A stretch of 64,000 nucleotides of DNA, from positions 62,001-126,000 of the forward strand of contig JAFAFA010000042.1 of assembly GCA_023423695.1 (NCBI GenBank). The letters run 5' to 3'. Below, piece by piece: positions 35,865 to 44,523 of the stretch (positions are counted from its first letter, which is position 1; every line of letters starts with the position of its first letter). The stretch comes from Pseudomonadota bacterium. GTDB taxonomy: Bacteria > Pseudomonadota > Alphaproteobacteria > Azospirillales > Azospirillaceae. A program made the position numbers and the translations under genes. A model generated the notes under the pieces. The model was not told the origin of the DNA and searched no databases. It saw only the letters and a list, made by a program, of their open reading frames with translations.

Positions 35865-36934
35865 AACCTCATGACCTCCTGCTTGGGCAGTTCCTTTTCC
35901 AGGCGGACGGCAATATGCCCGCCCTTGCGCCCCATCCGACCCTGGAACATCGACACGTCGCCGCAGCGCAGCTCGATCGCGCCGTCGGGGGTGGCGTTCA
36001 GCAGGATGCGGGTGCCGACGCGCCAGTTCAGCACGTCGTGCAGGGTCATCGTCACCTCGTCCAGCACGGCCGACAGATCGACATCCGTCACCATCAGTTC
36101 CGAAGCCAGGTGGGTTTCCCAGATCGAGTCACGGCCGAACTTCTCGCCCATGAACATCTGGAGCAGCAGTTCACGCACCGGCTCCAGCGTCGCGTAGGGG
36201 ATCATCAGCTCCAGCCGGCCGCCGCGATCCTCCATGTCGATGCGCAGCTTGACCAGAACCGCCGCGTTGGCGGGCCGCGCGATGGTGGCGAAGCGCGGGT
36301 TGGTCTCCAGCCGGTCGAAGCGGAAGGTGACGGGCGACAGCGGGTCGAAGGCGGCGGACAGATCGGACAGCACCACATGGACCATGCGTTCCACGAGGTT
36401 GCGTTCGATGGTGGTGTAGGGACGGCCCTCGATGCGCATCGCCGCGGTGCCGCGCCGGCCGCCCAGCAGCACGTCGACGATGGAATAGATCAGCGCGGAG
36501 TCGACGACCATCAGGCCATAGTTGTCCCACTCCTCCGCCTTGAAGACCGACAGCATCGCCGGCAGCGGAATGGAGTTCAGGTAGTCGCCGAAACGCACCG
36601 AGGAGATCTGGTCGAGGCTGACCTCGACGTTGTCGGAGGTGAAGTTGCGCAAGCTGGTGGACATCATGCGGACGAGGCGGTCGAAGACCACCTCCAGCAT
36701 GGGCAGGCGTTCGTAGTTGACCAGCGCCGAGTTGACCAGCGCCATGATGCCGGAGTTGTCGCCGTCGCCGGCGCCACCCTGGTCGAAGCCCAGCAGGCTG
36801 TCGATCTCGTCCTGGTTCAGGACGCGCGTCGACCCGCCGCCGCCCATGTCGCCGACATCGCCGCTGTCCTCGGCCAATGCCGCCCATTCGGCGGCAAGCC
36901 GTTCCTCTTCGCTCAGTTCACCGGTGTCGCTCAT
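35861..36934 (-). CDS. fliM: Flagellar motor switch protein FliM
   Basis: A 357-residue C-ring protein. The CheY-binding motif LNQDEIDSLLGF is at about residues 39-50, preceded by an acidic extension (SEEERLAAEWAALAEDSG) that is longer than in E. coli. The middle CheC-like domain has LPMLEVVFDRLVRMM, SIPLPAMLSVFKAEEWDNYG and LLGGRRG. The C-terminal SpoA domain contains LNWRVGTRILLNATPDGAIE. It couples CheY-P binding to rotor switching. It lies 28 bp after fliL. Confidence 0.94.
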   Translation of the reverse strand: MSDTGELSEEERLAAEWAALAEDSGDVGDMGGGGSTRVLNQDEIDSLLGFDQGGAGDGDNSGIMALVNSALVNYERLPMLEVVFDRLVRMMSTSLRNFTSDNVEVSLDQISSVRFGDYLNSIPLPAMLSVFKAEEWDNYGLMVVDSALIYSIVDVLLGGRRGTAAMRIEGRPYTTIERNLVERMVHVVLSDLSAAFDPLSPVTFRFDRLETNPRFATIARPANAAVLVKLRIDMEDRGGRLELMIPYATLEPVRELLLQMFMGEKFGRDSIWETHLASELMVTDVDLSAVLDEVTMTLHDVLNWRVGTRILLNATPDGAIELRCGDVSMFQGRMGRKGGHIAVRLEKELPKQEVMRL

Positions 36935-36962
36935 CGGTCCACATCCCCACCTGACCGGGCCC

Positions 36963-37514
36963 TCACTGGACCAGCATTTCCTTGAACAGCACGTCCTTCA
37001 CCTTCACCGGATAGGCGGCGGCGGTGATGCGCAGAAGCAGTTCCTGGCGCAGCCGGTACATGCCGGCCGACCCGCGCAAATCCTCCAGCCGCAGTTCACG
37101 CAGATAGACCTGGAAATTGTCGATGATGCGCGGCAGCACATGTTCCACCGCACCCACATCCTCCGGCTTCGACAGCTGGATGGAGATCTTGATCTTCAGG
37201 AAGGCCGGACGCTTGTTGCCGGTGTTCAGGTTCACCAGCATGTCCGGCAGGTCGTAGAAGACCGGGGCCGCATGCGGATCTGGCTTGCCGGGTTCGGCCT
37301 TGTGCTCGCCCTCGGCCGCCGCGTGCTCTCCCTCCTCCGTCTGCTTCTCCTTCCCCAGCAGCCCGTCGAGCAGGCCGGAGAAATAGACGCCGGCACCGGC
37401 GCCGATCAGCAGGACCAGGGGAAGGACGACGAACAGGACCAGCTTCTTGCCGCTGAATTTCTTCCGCGGCAGGCCGTCGGTCGAAAGTTCGCCGGCGTCG
37501 GTTTCGGCAGCCAT
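36963..37514 (-). CDS. fliL: Flagellar basal body-associated protein FliL
   Basis: A 183-residue inner-membrane protein. It has a cytoplasmic N-terminus, one membrane helix at about 24-46 (LVLFVVLPLVLLIGAGAGVY), an acidic linker (KQTEEGEHAAAEGEHK) and a periplasmic FliL domain (FYDLPDMLVNLNTGNKRPAF...AEY-like strand, LRQELLLRITAAAYPVKVKD). FliL supports stator function. It is first in the minus-strand fliL-fliM-DUF6468-motE operon, divergent from flgF. Confidence 0.92.
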   Translation of the reverse strand: MAAETDAGELSTDGLPRKKFSGKKLVLFVVLPLVLLIGAGAGVYFSGLLDGLLGKEKQTEEGEHAAAEGEHKAEPGKPDPHAAPVFYDLPDMLVNLNTGNKRPAFLKIKISIQLSKPEDVGAVEHVLPRIIDNFQVYLRELRLEDLRGSAGMYRLRQELLLRITAAAYPVKVKDVLFKEMLVQ

Positions 37515-37960
37515 GACATCCTGGATCGTTCGAGGTGCGCAACAGGCACAGGCATCCGCCCGCCCTACCGTCTGTCCATGCCAAAGCTACTTTTGGGATA
37601 GTTAATAACTCCTTTCGAGTGGCTGACGGGACACCCCGGACGAACAGGTTCCACCCGGTTGTGGCCGTTTCGGCACGGTTCTTGATTGGGCCTGCCCGGC
37701 AGTCCGCCGCCGTCCGGCCGTGCAGGCCCCGGCTATGCCCGGACTCCATCCGCTGCGATCCGCCGTCTCTTTGGACCGGCCGAGCCGCCGCCCATCGCCC
37801 CGCCGCACCCCCTTGCGGCGGGAACGGGAGAGTCTTGCCCGGTGGAACCCGGCAAGCTTGGCCCCCGTCCCGGCAGATTCTGCCCGGCACCCCCTGCCCC
37901 ATCCGGCGGGATCGCCTTCCGCTTGCCCGGATTCAGCGTCTTTCCAGGCTTGGGAGAAGT
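37515..37960. other. Divergent control region between fliL and flgF
   Basis: About 450 bp lacking a convincing gene. It separates two flagellar operons and leads to the sigma-54-type promoter at 37961. An AT-rich patch near 37600 (TTTGGGATAGTTAATAAC) is a plausible site for the fliL promoter or a regulator. I could not find a sigma-54 match on the minus strand. Confidence 0.45.
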
Positions 37961-37976
37961 TGGCACGGCATCTGCA
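37961..37976 (+). promoter_or_regulatory. Sigma-54 (RpoN) promoter of the flgF operon
   Basis: TGGCACGGCATCTGCA matches the -24/-12 consensus TGGCACGNNNNTTGCW at every fixed position except one T. The GG and GC dinucleotides are 10 nt apart, as required. It lies 62 bp upstream of the flgF start. Confidence 0.85.
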
Positions 37977-38038
37977 ATACCTCTTTCGCCGGTCGGACGC
38001 AGTCGCCCGATCCGTTCGCAAGGTGAAGAGGCCGCAAG

Positions 38039-38761
38039 ATGGAAAATTCGATCTACGTCGCCCTGTCGCACCAGATGGCCCTGCGGCGCCAGCTGGACGT
38101 GACGTCGAACAACATCGCGAACGTGAACACGACCGGCTACAAGAACCAGCGGATGCTGTTCACCGAATTCCTGGATAAGCCCGGTCTGCACGAGAAGATC
38201 AGCTTCGTCCAGGACCGCGCGGTGGTCCGCGACCTGTCCAACGGCGCCATGACCCAGACCGGCAATCCACTGGATCTGGCGCTGACCGGCCAAGGCTACT
38301 TCACCGTCGATACCGCCAGCGGCCCCCGTTACACCCGCGCCGGCAATTTCCGCCTGAACGACCAGCGCCAGCTGGTGGATGCCGGCGGACTGCCGGTCCT
38401 GGCCAACAACGGCCAGCCCATCACGCTGCCGGCCGGCACCAGCGACGTGAAGGTCAGCGGCGACGGCACCGTCGCCACCGAGTTGGGCCCGGTCGCGAAG
38501 CTGAACATCGTCACCTTCAAGAACGAGCAGCTGATGACCGAAGTCGGCAGCGGCCTGTATGTCAGCGACGAGCAGCCCGAGCCCGCCCCGGTCGAGACCA
38601 AAGTGGCACAGGGATTGCTAGAAGGTTCGAACGTGAAGCCAGTGGTCGAGATGACGCAGATGATCGAGCTCCAGCGCCAGTACATGTCCGCACAGAAGAT
38701 GATGGACAACGAACACGAGCGCATCCGCACGATGCTTCAGCGGCTGGGCCGCAGCGTCTGA
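38039..38761 (+). CDS. flgF: Flagellar proximal rod protein FlgF
   Basis: A 240-residue rod protein. It starts MENSIYVALSHQMALRRQLD followed by SNNIANVNTTGYKNQRMLF, the flagellar rod/hook N-terminal signature. The middle has DLALTGQGYFTV and YTRAGNFRLNDQRQLV, and the C-terminal helix is VVEMTQMIELQRQYMSAQKM. There is no cleaved signal; it is exported by the flagellar type III system. A GAAGAGG ribosome site supports the start. It is first of flgF-flgG-flgA-flgH, behind a sigma-54-type promoter. Confidence 0.94.
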   Translation: MENSIYVALSHQMALRRQLDVTSNNIANVNTTGYKNQRMLFTEFLDKPGLHEKISFVQDRAVVRDLSNGAMTQTGNPLDLALTGQGYFTVDTASGPRYTRAGNFRLNDQRQLVDAGGLPVLANNGQPITLPAGTSDVKVSGDGTVATELGPVAKLNIVTFKNEQLMTEVGSGLYVSDEQPEPAPVETKVAQGLLEGSNVKPVVEMTQMIELQRQYMSAQKMMDNEHERIRTMLQRLGRSV

Positions 38762-38792
38762 ACCAGACCGACGACGAGAGGAGAAGACCACC

Positions 38793-39578
38793 ATGCGCAG
38801 CCTCGCCATCGGCGCCACCGGCATGATCGCCCAGCAGCTCAACGTCGAGACGATCTCCAACAACATCGCCAACTCGACCACCACCGGCTACAAGAAGCAG
38901 CGGGCCGAGTTCCAGGACCTGCTGTACCAGAATTTCCGCCGCATCGGCTCGACCTCGTCGGATGCCGGCACCATCGTGCCGACCGGCGTGCAGGTGGGTG
39001 CCGGCGTGCGCGTCGCCGCCGTGGCCCGCGTGCTGGAACAGGGCAACCTGAACATCACCGACAACAAGCTGGACGTCGCGATCAACGGGTCGGGCTATTT
39101 CCAGGTGACGCTGCCCAGCGGCGATACCGCCTACACCCGCGCCGGCAACTTCAAGCTGTCGCCGGAAGGTATGATCGTCACCGCCGACGGCTATCCGATC
39201 CAGCCGAACATCACCATCCCGACCAACGCGGTGGACATCTCCATCAACTCGTCGGGCGAGGTGCTGATCAAGCTGGACGGCCAGACCGCCACGCAGAATG
39301 TCGGCCAGATCCAGCTCGCGACCTTCGCCAACGCCGCCGGCCTGGAAGCCACCGGCGACAACCTGTTCATGGAATCCGGCGCCTCCGGCCAGGCCGTGAC
39401 CGGCAACCCCGGCGCTCCCGGCTTCGGCCGCGTCACCCAGGGTGCCCTGGAGACCTCCAACGTCAACGTCGTGCAGGAGATCACCACCCTGATCACCGCA
39501 CAGCGCGCCTACGAGATGAACTCCAAGGTCATCAAGACCACCGACGAGATGATGCAGCAGGCCAGCCAGATGAGGTAA
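38793..39578 (+). CDS. flgG: Flagellar distal rod protein FlgG
   Basis: A 261-residue distal rod protein. It begins MRSLAIGATGMIAQQLNVET and continues SNNIANSTTTGYKKQRAEFQ. GVQVGAGVRVAAVARVLEQG, INGSGYFQVTLPSGDTAYTR and a C-terminal QEITTLITAQRAYEMNSKVI helix follow. Length and motifs are typical. A strong GAGGAGAAG site precedes the ATG. It lies 31 bp after flgF. Confidence 0.95.
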   Translation: MRSLAIGATGMIAQQLNVETISNNIANSTTTGYKKQRAEFQDLLYQNFRRIGSTSSDAGTIVPTGVQVGAGVRVAAVARVLEQGNLNITDNKLDVAINGSGYFQVTLPSGDTAYTRAGNFKLSPEGMIVTADGYPIQPNITIPTNAVDISINSSGEVLIKLDGQTATQNVGQIQLATFANAAGLEATGDNLFMESGASGQAVTGNPGAPGFGRVTQGALETSNVNVVQEITTLITAQRAYEMNSKVIKTTDEMMQQASQMR

Positions 39579-39629
39579 CGGCGGCACCGCCGGCGCCTCG
39601 CCTCAGCCTCGAAATCGGGAACCATCGCC

Positions 39630-40385
39630 ATGATCCGCCACCTCGCCACCCGCCGCCTGCCCGCCCTGATCCTCGGCGCCGCCCTGCTGACCGCCCCGGT
39701 CGCCTCGGCCTTCGCCGCGGGCGCCGTGGTTCCGGTCGCGGACGTGGTCTATGGCATGCCGCATGTGGAGGCGGTGCTGTCGGATGCGCTGTCGCGGGTC
39801 GTCACCGTCGGCCGGCTCCAGATGGAGCTGGACAGCCGCGCGGTGGAGCTGCGGGCGCCCCAGGGCGGCGGCGGGCTGGCGGTGGAGAACCTCTATTACA
39901 GCCCGGTCCAGGGCCGCTTCGCCGCCGAGATCGTGGTGACGGGCAGCCAGGTCCGCCTGCCGGTGTCGGGCCGCGCCTTCGGCGTGGTGCAGATCCCGGT
40001 GCTGTCGCGCCGCGTCATCCCCGGCGACGTCATCGGCCCGGGCGACATCGACTGGCAGGACGTGCGCGCCGACCAGACCACCAGCGACACCGCCGCCACC
40101 GACGCCCAGTTGATCGGCATGACGCCGAAGCGCGGGGTGTCCACCAACCAGCCCGTCCGCCTGCGCGACCTGCAATCGCCGCGCATGATCGACAAGGGAT
40201 CGCTGGTCACCATCACCCTGTCGACGCCGTCGATGACGCTGACCACCCAGGGCAAGGCCCTGCAGGACGGCGGCAAGGGCGAGGTCATCCGCGTCGTGAA
40301 CACCCAATCCAACCGCATCGTCGAAGCGACGGTCGCAGGCCCCAACGTCGTCGCCGTGGCAAAGCCCGGCACCATCGCGCAGTGA
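39630..40385 (+). CDS. flgA: Flagellar basal body P-ring formation protein FlgA
   Basis: A 251-residue periplasmic chaperone for P-ring assembly. It has a signal peptide (LILGAALLTAPVASAFA). The SAF domain contains VPVLSRRVIPGDVIGPGDID and GMTPKRGVSTNQPVRLRDLQ. The C-terminal motif is DKGSLVTITLSTPSMTLTTQ, then GKALQDGGKGEVIRV. It lies between the rod gene flgG and the L-ring gene flgH, the common alphaproteobacterial order. Confidence 0.93.
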   Translation: MIRHLATRRLPALILGAALLTAPVASAFAAGAVVPVADVVYGMPHVEAVLSDALSRVVTVGRLQMELDSRAVELRAPQGGGGLAVENLYYSPVQGRFAAEIVVTGSQVRLPVSGRAFGVVQIPVLSRRVIPGDVIGPGDIDWQDVRADQTTSDTAATDAQLIGMTPKRGVSTNQPVRLRDLQSPRMIDKGSLVTITLSTPSMTLTTQGKALQDGGKGEVIRVVNTQSNRIVEATVAGPNVVAVAKPGTIAQ

Positions 40386-40398
40386 GGAGAAAGCTCCA

Positions 40399-41163
40399 AT
40401 GTCCGCCACCAAGACCGCCCGCCTGATCCGCTTCGCGATGATCGCCGCCGCCGCCACCTCGCTGACCGCCTGCGGCGCCGCCTCGCGCATCGCCGACATC
40501 GGCAAGGCGCCGGAGCTGTCCACCATCCAGGACCCGCAGGCCCGTCCCGGCTACCAGCCGGTCAGCCTGCCGATGCCGACCCCGCTGCCGACGGAGCGCA
40601 ACCCGAACTCCTTGTGGCGCAACGGTTCGAAGGCCTTCTTCAAGGACCAGCGCGCCAACAAGGTGGGCGACATCCTGACCATCAACATCTCGATCGACGA
40701 CAGCGCCAAGGTCGCCAACACCAGCAAGCGGTCGCGCGCCAACAGCGAGAAGGCGGGCATGCCGAGCCTGTTCGGGTTGGAAGGCGCCACCCTCAGCCGC
40801 GTCCTGCCGGCCGGCGCCTCCGCCACCAACCTGGTGGACCTGTCGAGCGACACGTCGAACGACGGCAAGGGATCGGTCGACCGCAACGAGCAGATCGACC
40901 TGAAGGTCGCGGCGCTGGTGACGCAATCCCTGCCCAACGGCAACCTCGTGATCCAGGGCCGCCAGGAAGTCCGGGTGAATTTCGAGGTCCGCGACCTGCA
41001 GATCCAGGGCGTGATCCGTCCCGAGGACATCACCGCCCAGAACACCATCAGCTACGAGAAGATCGCGGAGGCCCGCATCTCCTACGGCGGCCGCGGCCAG
41101 ATCACCGACGTCCAGCAGCCGCGCTACGGCCAGCAGCTGTACGACATCATCATGCCGTTCTGA
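40399..41163 (+). CDS. flgH: Flagellar L-ring lipoprotein FlgH
   Basis: A 254-residue outer-membrane lipoprotein. It has a lipobox near Cys25 (ATSLTAC), then SLWRNGSKAFFKDQRANKVG and DILTINISIDDSAKVAN. The C-terminal part is LPNGNLVIQGRQEVRVNFEV and RDLQIQGVIRPEDI, then ARISYGGRGQITDVQQPRYG. It forms the L-ring around the rod. A GAGGAGAAAG site supports the start. It is last of the flgFGAH operon; its P-ring partner flgI is 4 kb away behind its own promoter. Confidence 0.95.
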   Translation: MSATKTARLIRFAMIAAAATSLTACGAASRIADIGKAPELSTIQDPQARPGYQPVSLPMPTPLPTERNPNSLWRNGSKAFFKDQRANKVGDILTINISIDDSAKVANTSKRSRANSEKAGMPSLFGLEGATLSRVLPAGASATNLVDLSSDTSNDGKGSVDRNEQIDLKVAALVTQSLPNGNLVIQGRQEVRVNFEVRDLQIQGVIRPEDITAQNTISYEKIAEARISYGGRGQITDVQQPRYGQQLYDIIMPF

Positions 41164-41351
41164 GGACAGGTTGGGGATCGGGGTCTGACATGGACCGGGC
41201 GGACGGGGCCACCCACGCGGGATGGCGCCGTCCGCCTGCCTCCCGTTGGACTGTGAGTTCACTCGGGAAAATACTGCCGCCCGGCGGGTTGTGCCGGGGC
41301 GATGTTGCCGGGACGCGGCCTCACCTCAAGGAGCGCCGGCGCGTCATCCCC

Positions 41352-41552
41352 CTACCGCCCGGCCAGCACATAGCGGCAGGCGCGGCCGAGCAGCCAGGGC
41401 ACGACCGCCATCAGCGCGATGGACAGGGCATTCCACTTCTGCCCACTCTCGAGCTCGGTCGCCATGGCCGCAGCGAAGATCAGGATCAGAATGGCGATTC
41501 CGCAGCCGGCCCAGTAGAGGACATTGCCGAGGCGGGCCAGAATGCCGGTCAT
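41352..41552 (-). CDS. Small two-helix membrane protein, unknown
   Basis: A 66-residue protein with two hydrophobic segments: VLYWAGCGIAILILIFAAAM (about 12-31) and ALSIALMAVVPWLLGRACRY (about 42-61). There is a short charged link between them (TELESGQKWN). It starts MTGILARLGN. It looks like one of the many small two-helix membrane proteins found in Azospirillum-type genomes. Function unknown; not obviously flagellar. Convergent with flgH. Confidence 0.6.
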   Translation of the reverse strand: MTGILARLGNVLYWAGCGIAILILIFAAAMATELESGQKWNALSIALMAVVPWLLGRACRYVLAGR

Positions 41553-41698
41553 TGTTCCCCATAGCCGTAGCAAGCCACCCGTCGGGCGACCGGATTTTGG
41601 CAGGGCGGCCAACGGCTGTCCAGGCGTCGCCGGTGAGCGAGAGGTGAAGGGGGCGCCCTGCAGGCATGCCCCCATTCACCAGCCGTATCCCATACCCT

Positions 41699-41863
41699 TT
41701 ACTGATAGCCGCCTTCGCGGGCGCGGTCCTTCGCCGCCTCTTCCTGCGCCTTTTCGGTGCGGCTGTCGATCTTGGCGCCTTCGGTCTTGCCGGTTTCGCC
41801 TGCCGGCTTCTGCCGGTCATCGTGCTGGGCGTCGGTTTGCCGCTTGTCGGATTGATCAGCCAT
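41699..41863 (-). CDS. Small, highly charged hydrophilic protein, unknown
   Basis: A 54-residue protein beginning MADQSDKRQTDAQHDDRQKP, made almost wholly of Lys, Arg, Asp, Glu, Gln and Ala with no hydrophobic core, so probably disordered. A strong GAGGAGC ribosome site at good spacing argues that it is a real gene. Composition is reminiscent of small stress- or desiccation-related proteins, but I recognise no family. Confidence 0.55.
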   Translation of the reverse strand: MADQSDKRQTDAQHDDRQKPAGETGKTEGAKIDSRTEKAQEEAAKDRAREGGYQ

Positions 41864-41972
41864 CTTGGTGCTCCTCGGTCGCGTATGGATTGGCGATGAG
41901 GAGGAAACAGCACTGGCACCGGAACGTCGCGAACATCCGGCAGGGAGGCCGGCACGGAGACCGGCGGCGGTT

Positions 41973-42113
41973 TCAGCCGGTTGGCGGATCGGTCTCGCGG
42001 TCGGTGTCGGCACGGTCCAGGGCGGCATTGATCTGGTCCAGCGTGCGGCCGCAGCCGGTGCAGATGTCGCCGTCGATGGCGCACATGCCCAGACAGTCTG
42101 GATCGTCGCTCAT
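41973..42113 (-). CDS. DUF1289-type small cysteine protein
   Basis: A 46-residue protein that reads MSDDPDCLGMCAIDGDICTG and continues CGRTLDQINAALDRADTDRE. This is the DUF1289 pattern C-x3-C-x2-D-x4-C-x2-CGRT-x2-x-I, with four cysteines that may bind a metal. The function of the family is not known. It is divergent from the ATP-grasp gene. It is short enough to be missed by length cut-offs. Confidence 0.8.
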   Translation of the reverse strand: MSDDPDCLGMCAIDGDICTGCGRTLDQINAALDRADTDRETDPPTG

Positions 42114-42316
42114 GCGGTCGGGCCTTTCCGGCTGGTGGCAAAACGGCTCCATCCCTAGCCGAAACCCATCCGCTCCTCAAGATGTGTGCTGGGCTGGATG
42201 CCACGAGGATACCTACCCCGATATGCATGGCTGCCCTTCGACAGGGCGCTCCGGATTGCGGCGCAAGACCTATGACGCTAAACCTTCAGCGTAGCCTACT
42301 GATTACGATGGTATTC

Positions 42317-43474
42317 ATGCCGACGGCGCTGTTGGTGTCCTGCGCGATGTATCGTTACGGCACGGCACGGATGCCGGCAGCCCTGAAGGCTGCGGGCTTT
42401 CGCGTCTTCGCCATCTGCCCGCAAAATTCCCTGCTGGAGTTCAGCGACAGCATCGAAGGCAGGCACAGCTTTCCGCCGGGCTTAAGTTCCGAAGACCTGA
42501 CCGTGATCGCCGCAAGGGCCGCGGCACAGCTTCGGGCCGACATCGTGATCGCCTGCGAGGAACACGCCGTCAGAGTGCTGAATTCCGCCGACCGGTTGAT
42601 GGAACGGGTGCCGGTGGACAGTGCCGATGCGCGAAGCCTTCGCATCATCAAGGCGTGGTACGGAGGCCGATGCTGGGAGACGGTGCGGTCGCAGTGCGTG
42701 CAGCATGCCGCCGACGCCGGTATCCGCACGCCACGGCAGATCGTCATCGATCCCGGTCGGACCGGCGTCTCCGATCTGGCCGGTCTCGGCACGCCGCTGC
42801 TGTTGAAGTGGGACTACAGCTCGGCCGGACGCGGGGTTCAACTGGCCGGTTGCCCTCGGGAAGCGCTGGAGCTTGCGGCGCAGGCCACGGCCGGCCGACG
42901 GGAGGACGGCGCCGCAATGCCCGCCGACGGGCGGATCGTCGCGCAGGAGTTCGTCCGGGGACCGGCGGCGTCGGTGTCGTTCTGCGCGCTGCACGGCCGG
43001 ATGCTGGAGGGATTCGCCTACACCACGCTCCACCATCAGCCGGAGCCCTTCGGTCCGGCGTCGGTGATCGAGGTGGGAGACCATCCCGCACTGATCGACA
43101 TGGCGCGCCGTGTGGTGGAGATGACCTGCTATTCCGGCTTCGGCGGCATCGACGCGATCCTCCCGGAGGATGGCAGTCCGCCGGTCTTCCTGGAGTTCAA
43201 CGCCCGTCCGACCCAGACCAGCCATCTCGGCGGCACGGTGGGGGCCGACCTGTGTCGGGCGATGGCCTGTGCCCTGGAAGGTCGCCCCTATAGTAGCCCC
43301 TATGACGGCAGCGTCGGCCGGAGCGCGGCCATGCCGGTCGCCCTGTTCCCGGCGGAATGGGTCCGCGATCCCGACAGCCGCTACCTCAAGTCGGCTTACC
43401 ACGACGTGCCGTGGAACGAGCGCCGGATGACGGCGGCGATCCTCAGCATCACCCCGCAGCTCCACCCCGCCTGA
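42317..43474 (+). CDS. ATP-grasp domain protein
   Basis: A 385-residue ATP-grasp enzyme, the carboxylate-amine/thiol ligase superfamily. Visible parts are the N-terminal pre-ATP fold (ALLVSCAMYRYGTARMPAAL), the central ATP-binding Lys and Gly loop (LLLKWDYSSAGRGVQL), RIVAQEFVRGPAASVSFCAL and the metal-ligand segment PPVFLEFNARPTQTSHLGG. The substrate is unknown; no natural-product genes are adjacent. The start is uncertain: ATGs at 42272, 42308 and 42317 are all in frame and lack good ribosome sites; I prefer 42317 because the fold begins there. Confidence 0.8.
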   Translation: MPTALLVSCAMYRYGTARMPAALKAAGFRVFAICPQNSLLEFSDSIEGRHSFPPGLSSEDLTVIAARAAAQLRADIVIACEEHAVRVLNSADRLMERVPVDSADARSLRIIKAWYGGRCWETVRSQCVQHAADAGIRTPRQIVIDPGRTGVSDLAGLGTPLLLKWDYSSAGRGVQLAGCPREALELAAQATAGRREDGAAMPADGRIVAQEFVRGPAASVSFCALHGRMLEGFAYTTLHHQPEPFGPASVIEVGDHPALIDMARRVVEMTCYSGFGGIDAILPEDGSPPVFLEFNARPTQTSHLGGTVGADLCRAMACALEGRPYSSPYDGSVGRSAAMPVALFPAEWVRDPDSRYLKSAYHDVPWNERRMTAAILSITPQLHPA

Positions 43475-43478
43475 CGGC

Positions 43479-43697
43479 TCACTCCGGCGATTGTTCCAGC
43501 GACAGGTCGCCGGTTACCTCGTGCGTCAGGCCGATGCCGTCGATGGTCAGGACCACGCGGACGGGCAGCGACGTCACTCCGTTCAGCCGTCCCTCCGCCT
43601 GGGCGCGGCCGACGGCCAGTTCGATTTCCCGCTGGGAGGTCACGCCGACCTGCTTCAGGAACTTGCGCAGGTCGAGGTTGAAGGTTTCGTTGTCCAT
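43479..43697 (-). CDS. DUF6494 family small protein
   Basis: A 72-residue protein starting MDNETFNLDLRKFLKQVGVT and continuing SQREIELAVGRAQAEGRLNG. It is a short alpha/beta protein ending in an acidic tail. This matches a small conserved alphaproteobacterial family of unknown role (DUF6494). The start has GGGGGAC upstream. It is convergent with the ATP-grasp gene with a gap of only 4 bp. Confidence 0.75.
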   Translation of the reverse strand: MDNETFNLDLRKFLKQVGVTSQREIELAVGRAQAEGRLNGVTSLPVRVVLTIDGIGLTHEVTGDLSLEQSPE

Positions 43698-43914
43698 GGA
43701 TCGTCCCCCGGAGTCGGAACGGCTATATGCCGTGCCGTTCCGAACCCCGGAAGGCCGGCTTTGGTTCCGACCGGCCGCTGCGCGCATGGCAAAGGCACCG
43801 GCCGGAACGACCGATGCCCGCTTCTCAGAAGCCCGCGACGGCAGCAGTGCGAGCGCAGGGCTTCGCCGCCGGCGACCGGGACCGGCGGCAGTTGCCCCAT
43901 GCGGCCGCGGGACG

Positions 43915-44334
43915 TCAGTCGTCGCGCTGGGTCCGTTCCATCCGCTCGTGCCGTTCCTGGGCTTCCAGGCTCAGCGTCGCGATCGGGCGGGCATCCAGCC
44001 GGCGGACGGAGATGGGGTCGCCCGTCTCCTCGCAATAGCCGTAGCTGCCGTCGACGAGGCGCTCCAGCGCCGCGTCGATCTTGGAGATCAGCTTGCGTTC
44101 GCGGTCGCGGGTGCGCAGTTCCAGCGCGCGGTCGGTCTCCGCCGAGGCGCGGTCGGCGATATCCGGTTCCTGGATACCGCCTTCCTGGAGGCTGTTCAGC
44201 GTGCCGGTGGATTCCGCGAGCAGTTCCGCGCGCCAGCGCAGCAGCTTCTGGCGGAAATACTCCCGCATGATCGGGTTCATGAACTCCTCGTCTTCCGACG
44301 GGGAATAGTTCTGGGGCAGAAGCGGCGACGTCAT
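43915..44334 (-). CDS. dksA: RNA polymerase-binding transcription factor DksA (zinc-less type)
   Basis: A 139-residue DksA, a secondary-channel factor that works with ppGpp on rRNA and stress promoters. A coiled-coil arm (REYFRQKLLRWRAELLAEST...ETDRALELRTRDRERKLISK) carries the Asp-Arg tip region (DIADRASAETDRA). In the C-terminal globule the classical four-cysteine zinc site is reduced to one Cys (YGYCEETGDPISVRRLDARP, then SLEAQERHERM). It should fold without zinc, as in several alphaproteobacteria. The internal ATG at 44334 gives the normal family N-terminus. Confidence 0.93.
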   Translation of the reverse strand: MTSPLLPQNYSPSEDEEFMNPIMREYFRQKLLRWRAELLAESTGTLNSLQEGGIQEPDIADRASAETDRALELRTRDRERKLISKIDAALERLVDGSYGYCEETGDPISVRRLDARPIATLSLEAQERHERMERTQRDD

Positions 44335-44523
44335 CCGAAAGCATCCAGCGAAAAAGGGGTGATCCGGGCGGCGCGGAGTATAGGCACGCCACGTCAGGAC
44401 CGCAACCCTATGGTTCGCCCCGGAAACGACCAAACAAGCCATTGGAATAAAAAAGAATTGTGACCGTGGCGAATCCGCCGCTCCAACCCCCGCGCGCAGG
44501 GCGGCCGGATGGCCGCCGCCCGG

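Noticed and set aside
36400..36480. FliM GGRRG instead of GGxG as a defect in FliG binding
   Set aside because: I believe this variant is common in alphaproteobacterial FliM, so it is not evidence of loss of function.
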